NCBI RefSeq assembly: GCF_003172955.1
Contig: NZ_QGKR01000297.1
Location: forward strand, 1 to 40,822
Direction: 5' to 3'
DNA length: 40,822 nt
Source of the DNA: Micromonospora acroterricola
GTDB lineage: Bacteria; Actinomycetota; Actinomycetes; Mycobacteriales; Micromonosporaceae
How positions within the stretch are numbered: position 1 is the first letter of the stretch; each line of letters opens with the position of its first letter. The notes beneath the pieces are model-generated. The model made no database searches and had not been told where the DNA came from. It was given only the letters and a program-made list of their open reading frames with translations. Positions 38,710 through 40,822 of this stretch are shown in pieces. The translations under genes were made by a program, and so were the position numbers.

Positions 38710-38832
38710 CGCGCCGCCTTTCGCTCCCGACTGCGGGGCTCGCAACCCCGGCTCACTCCTCGCGGTCACCGGTGCCGCCCTTCGCTCCCGACTGCGGGGC
38801 TCGCAACCCCGGCTCACTCCTCGCGGTCACCG
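38690..38832. repeat. 60/61-bp tandem repeat at the egtA-egtB junction (2.3 copies)
   Basis: Copies at 38690-38749 (60 bp), 38750-38810 (61 bp) and a partial third at 38811-38832, almost identical. Each begins GGCTCACTCCTCGCGGTCACCG, whose reverse strand holds a GTG start within GGTGACC. Each full copy has a hairpin CGGGG-CTCGCAA-CCCCG. The third copy holds the egtA stop codon. Similar CTCACTCCTCGC-type repeats recur, from memory, in Micromonospora intergenic regions; this needs a genome search. Confidence 0.88.
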
Positions 38833-40062
38833 GTCTCCCCTCTCCGCGGCGGCCAGCCGCCGCCGTACGTCTCGGTGGATCTCGTCGTGGGCGCCGGCCG
38901 GCAGGTCGAGCCGGGGCAACGTGGTCAGGGCCAGGTCGAGCAGCGCCGCCGCGGCGGCGGCCAGCGCAGGATCGGCCAGGCCGTGCCGCGCGGCGACCGA
39001 CCAGCGGTGCGCCACCGGCGCCCCGATCGCGTACGCCGCACACACGGTGCCCGGATCGGCGAACAGGGCGGCCAGGACCGTCATCGGGAGCCGCCAGTCC
39101 CGGCCGGGTTGGGCGTCCAGGTAGCGCAGCTCCAGGTAGCCGCGCGGACGCACCGGTGGAAAGAGGGTGCTGACGTGGTAGTCGAGGTCGTCGGTGGTGG
39201 GTGGTTGGGGCAGCGCGCCGTCGAGCCAGTCGGCGAAGGTCACGCCCGGCGGAGGGGACCAGTCCGGGCCGTGTCGGCGCAGGCAGAGCAACGGCGCGGC
39301 GAGGACGTACCGGATCCAGGTGGCGGTCGGGTCCTCGTCGGCGCTGCCGGGTGCCCAGACCGGGCGGGTGCGGGCCGGGTCGATGGCGAGCCAGGCGGCC
39401 ATCCGGGCCGAGGCCCATCCGGTGCGTCGCCCGGCGTGCCGGCTGGCGGAGGCGAACGCCGCGAGCAGCGGTGGGCCGACCGCGTGGGCCGCTGCCCAGC
39501 GCGCCGGGAGCTGGTCCGGTTCGCCGGCGTCGAGGCAGATCTGCAGGCCGGCGGTGCTGTACATCATGGTCCGGCCGGCCGGGCCGCGCCGGTCGAAGGC
39601 GCCGCGCATGGCGCGGTAGCGGGGAGTTTCCAGCACCGGGCGGGGCCGGCGGTGCGGGTCGATGCCGCTGCGGCCGAGGATCAGCCCCGCGGCGGCCAGC
39701 AGGTCGGTGACCTGGGCGATGTCGGCCTCGGTGGCGTGGATCAACGCGGCGATCGAGGAGCGCGGCGGGGTGGAGATCTCGAGCTGGCCACCGGGCTCCA
39801 AGGTCACCGTGCCGCCGTGTCGCAGCGGCTCGGCCGGGCTCGTGGCATCCAGCGTGACGGGGCTGTGCCGCCCCAGCGCCGCCCGCAGCCGCCCCGGGTC
39901 GACGGGTCGGGTGGGATCGGCGGCGTCGTGCACGGTCCATTCCAGTTCGACGCCGGTGCGGGTGGGTGGGCCGGTCTTGAAGCAGATGCGGGCGAGGTGC
40001 CGACGTGCGGCGGCGGACTCGCTCAGGATCACGCTGCGGTCCAGCTCGGGTGACGTCACCAC
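38827..40062 (-). CDS. egtA: Glutamate-cysteine ligase EgtA
   Basis: 411 residues from GTG 40062 (AGAGGGGG 8 nt upstream; GTG 40059 also possible). GCS2-type ligase: the glutamate/ATP binding start GPPTRTGVELEW, GGQLEISTPP and the middle block MMYSTAGLQICLDAGEP are characteristic, and RGYLELRYLDAQPG is near the C-terminus. It makes gamma-glutamylcysteine for EgtB. The longer reading upstream (to 40449) is another frame of intergenic DNA and lacks a family match. Its TGA (38827-38829) overlaps a GTG inside the tandem repeat. Confidence 0.92.
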   Translation of the reverse strand: MVTSPELDRSVILSESAAARRHLARICFKTGPPTRTGVELEWTVHDAADPTRPVDPGRLRAALGRHSPVTLDATSPAEPLRHGGTVTLEPGGQLEISTPPRSSIAALIHATEADIAQVTDLLAAAGLILGRSGIDPHRRPRPVLETPRYRAMRGAFDRRGPAGRTMMYSTAGLQICLDAGEPDQLPARWAAAHAVGPPLLAAFASASRHAGRRTGWASARMAAWLAIDPARTRPVWAPGSADEDPTATWIRYVLAAPLLCLRRHGPDWSPPPGVTFADWLDGALPQPPTTDDLDYHVSTLFPPVRPRGYLELRYLDAQPGRDWRLPMTVLAALFADPGTVCAAYAIGAPVAHRWSVAARHGLADPALAAAAAALLDLALTTLPRLDLPAGAHDEIHRDVRRRLAAAERGDR

Positions 40063-40158
40063 CGGACGGGCCCCCTCTCCGTGCGCCGGCCCCGGGACAC
40101 TGTGCCACCGTAAACCCGCCCACCGACACCGTCGGGGGCGTCCGCGGCGCCACCAACC

Positions 40159-40171
40159 TCTGTCTAACAGA
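40159..40171. promoter_or_regulatory. Palindrome TCTGT-CTA-ACAGA in the egtA upstream region
   Basis: Perfect 5-bp arms with 3-nt spacer in the 158-nt gap between egtA and the next gene. On the minus strand TACGGT at about 40110 is a possible egtA -10 (TANNNT); no convincing -35 was found. Confidence 0.3.
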
Positions 40172-40201
40172 CGAATTTCCCGGTGCAGGCCGGAACACGA
40201 A

Positions 40202-40219
40202 CGCCCCTCCGCAGGGACG
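40202..40219 (-). terminator. Terminator-like hairpin after the right-edge gene
   Basis: On the minus strand CGTCCCT-GCGG-AGGGGCG, a 7-bp stem with one G-U pair, begins one nt past the stop codon at 40221-40223. Confidence 0.45.
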
Positions 40220-40220
40220 C

Positions 40221-40822
40221 TCACTCCCGGGTGGGCCGGCCGGTCTCCGGGTGCGACGGCCTGGCCTTCGCCGACTTCGACGGCTTCGCCTCCGGCGCCG
40301 ACCGGGACGGCTTCGCCTCGGGCGCCAACCGCTGGCAGTACGCCTCGACCTCCTCGGCGCCGCCGGCAGCGGCCACCAGTCTCTGGTAGGCCGGGGTGTC
40401 CAGCGCCTTCTCGCGTTGCTCGGGGTTCTTGGCCTGCCAGGCGCGGCACAGCCCGCGCAGCTGACCCACGGACGCCCCGCCGGCCGACGGCGCACCGGTG
40501 GTCGACGGCGTGGCGACAGCGGAGGGTGTGCCCGGCACCGACCGGCCGGGTGCGGCGGTCTGGTCACCGGGCGTGCTCGTCCCGACGTCGGTCGGCGTTG
40601 GCGATGGGCTGGTCGGTGCCACCGGCACCGGATCCGGCGCCCGGTCCAGGCTGACGGCGGCGAAGGCGGCGCCCGCGGTGGCGGTGGCAGCCAGCGCGCC
40701 GATCCAGGCCAGCGCACCGGTGGTCAACCGGCGGCGGTGTGGCCGGCGGACCATGGTGGGCGCCGGGTCGGCCCGGGCGGCCCGGAACGCGGCCAGTGCG
40801 GCCTCCTCGCCGGCCCGGGCGC
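40221..40822 (-). CDS. Membrane-anchored hypothetical protein (partial, runs off the right edge)
   Basis: At least 199 residues. The frame stays open to the window edge, reading ARAGEEAALAAFRAARADP before the first Met (40754), which has no ribosome-binding site. The real start is therefore probably outside. A basic stretch (RRPHRRRLTTG) and one membrane helix (LAWIGALAATATAGAAFAAV) follow, then a Thr/Pro/Ser-rich linker and a small helical module with Cys pair (LRGLCRAWQAKN, VEAYCQRL), and a Lys/Ser/Pro-rich end with a repeated APEAKPS unit. The FRAAR cytoplasmic segment before the helix resembles proteins encoded next to sigma factor genes in Micromonosporaceae; the gene to the right would tell. 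Function unknown. Confidence 0.7.
   Translation of the reverse strand, partial: ARAGEEAALAAFRAARADPAPTMVRRPHRRRLTTGALAWIGALAATATAGAAFAAVSLDRAPDPVPVAPTSPSPTPTDVGTSTPGDQTAAPGRSVPGTPSAVATPSTTGAPSAGGASVGQLRGLCRAWQAKNPEQREKALDTPAYQRLVAAAGGAEEVEAYCQRLAPEAKPSRSAPEAKPSKSAKARPSHPETGRPTRE

Noticed and set aside
38690..38832. Short repeat array that could be mistaken for CRISPR
   Set aside because: Units are contiguous without unique spacers, only 2.3 copies, and no cas genes are nearby.
38753..40717. 654-residue frame overlapping egtA
   Set aside because: Alternate-frame reading of egtA and its upstream region; Arg/Pro-rich and lacking any GCS2 features that the true egtA frame shows.

Overview
This is a very GC-rich stretch with G/C-dominated third codon positions, many GTG starts and tightly packed genes. 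The gene content (FxSxx-COOH peptide-system genes, an ergothioneine operon, sugar ABC permeases without their own ATPase, padR-ABC pairs, TMEM175- and DUF4012-type proteins) points to an actinomycete, most likely Micromonosporaceae (Micromonospora-like). That assignment is inference. No rRNA, tRNA, CRISPR array, prophage or insertion sequence was seen. Essentially every long stretch is coding.

Layout. (1) 1-6170: the tail of a probable HEXXH-type peptide-modification protein, a GNAT acetyltransferase, then fxsC-fxsT on the minus strand. These last two are the TIR-like and the ParA/TIR/NB-ARC/TPR proteins of the FxSxx-COOH system; the precursor peptide and radical SAM enzyme are presumably beyond the left edge. 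(2) 6418-15293: a carbohydrate-use locus. It has a secreted two-discoidin beta-helix protein, a ROK regulator, a divergent lipoprotein-permease-permease sugar importer and a GH1 beta-glucosidase, with promoters and operator-like palindromes visible. (3) 15370-19174: padR, ABC ATPase and FtsX-like permease, coupled by 4-nt overlaps. (4) 19306-24289: a TMEM175-type channel, a MocA-like cytidylyltransferase and a divergent three-subunit PaoABC-type molybdenum aldehyde oxidoreductase with an extra 4-Cys cluster in the FAD subunit. (5) 24318-25999: arsR-SRPBCC pair and a zinc-ribbon NUDIX hydrolase. (6) 26123-32053: cell-surface/exopolysaccharide genes: LPXTG protein, DUF4012 protein, GT4 glycosyltransferase, and a low-molecular-weight tyrosine phosphatase convergent with and overlapping a BY-type tyrosine kinase. 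(7) 32391-35351: NhaA antiporter, a three-gene DUF1622 operon with 4-nt overlaps, and a TMEM165/GDT1 Mn exporter preceded by a clear yybP-ykoY manganese riboswitch. (8) 35567-40062: egtABCD for ergothioneine, with a GTG-carrying tandem repeat expanded exactly at the egtA/egtB stop-start junction. (9) 40221-right edge: a partial membrane protein.

How the genes work together: in the sugar locus a secreted glycan-active protein, importer and intracellular beta-glucosidase form a degrade-import-hydrolyse chain; MocA would mature the molybdenum cofactor for the adjacent oxidoreductase; the kinase and phosphatase set the phosphorylation state for polysaccharide export. The most unusual parts are the FxsT/FxsC multidomain signalling pair, the start-codon repeat between egtA and egtB, and the operator-plus-riboswitch control region of the Mn exporter.
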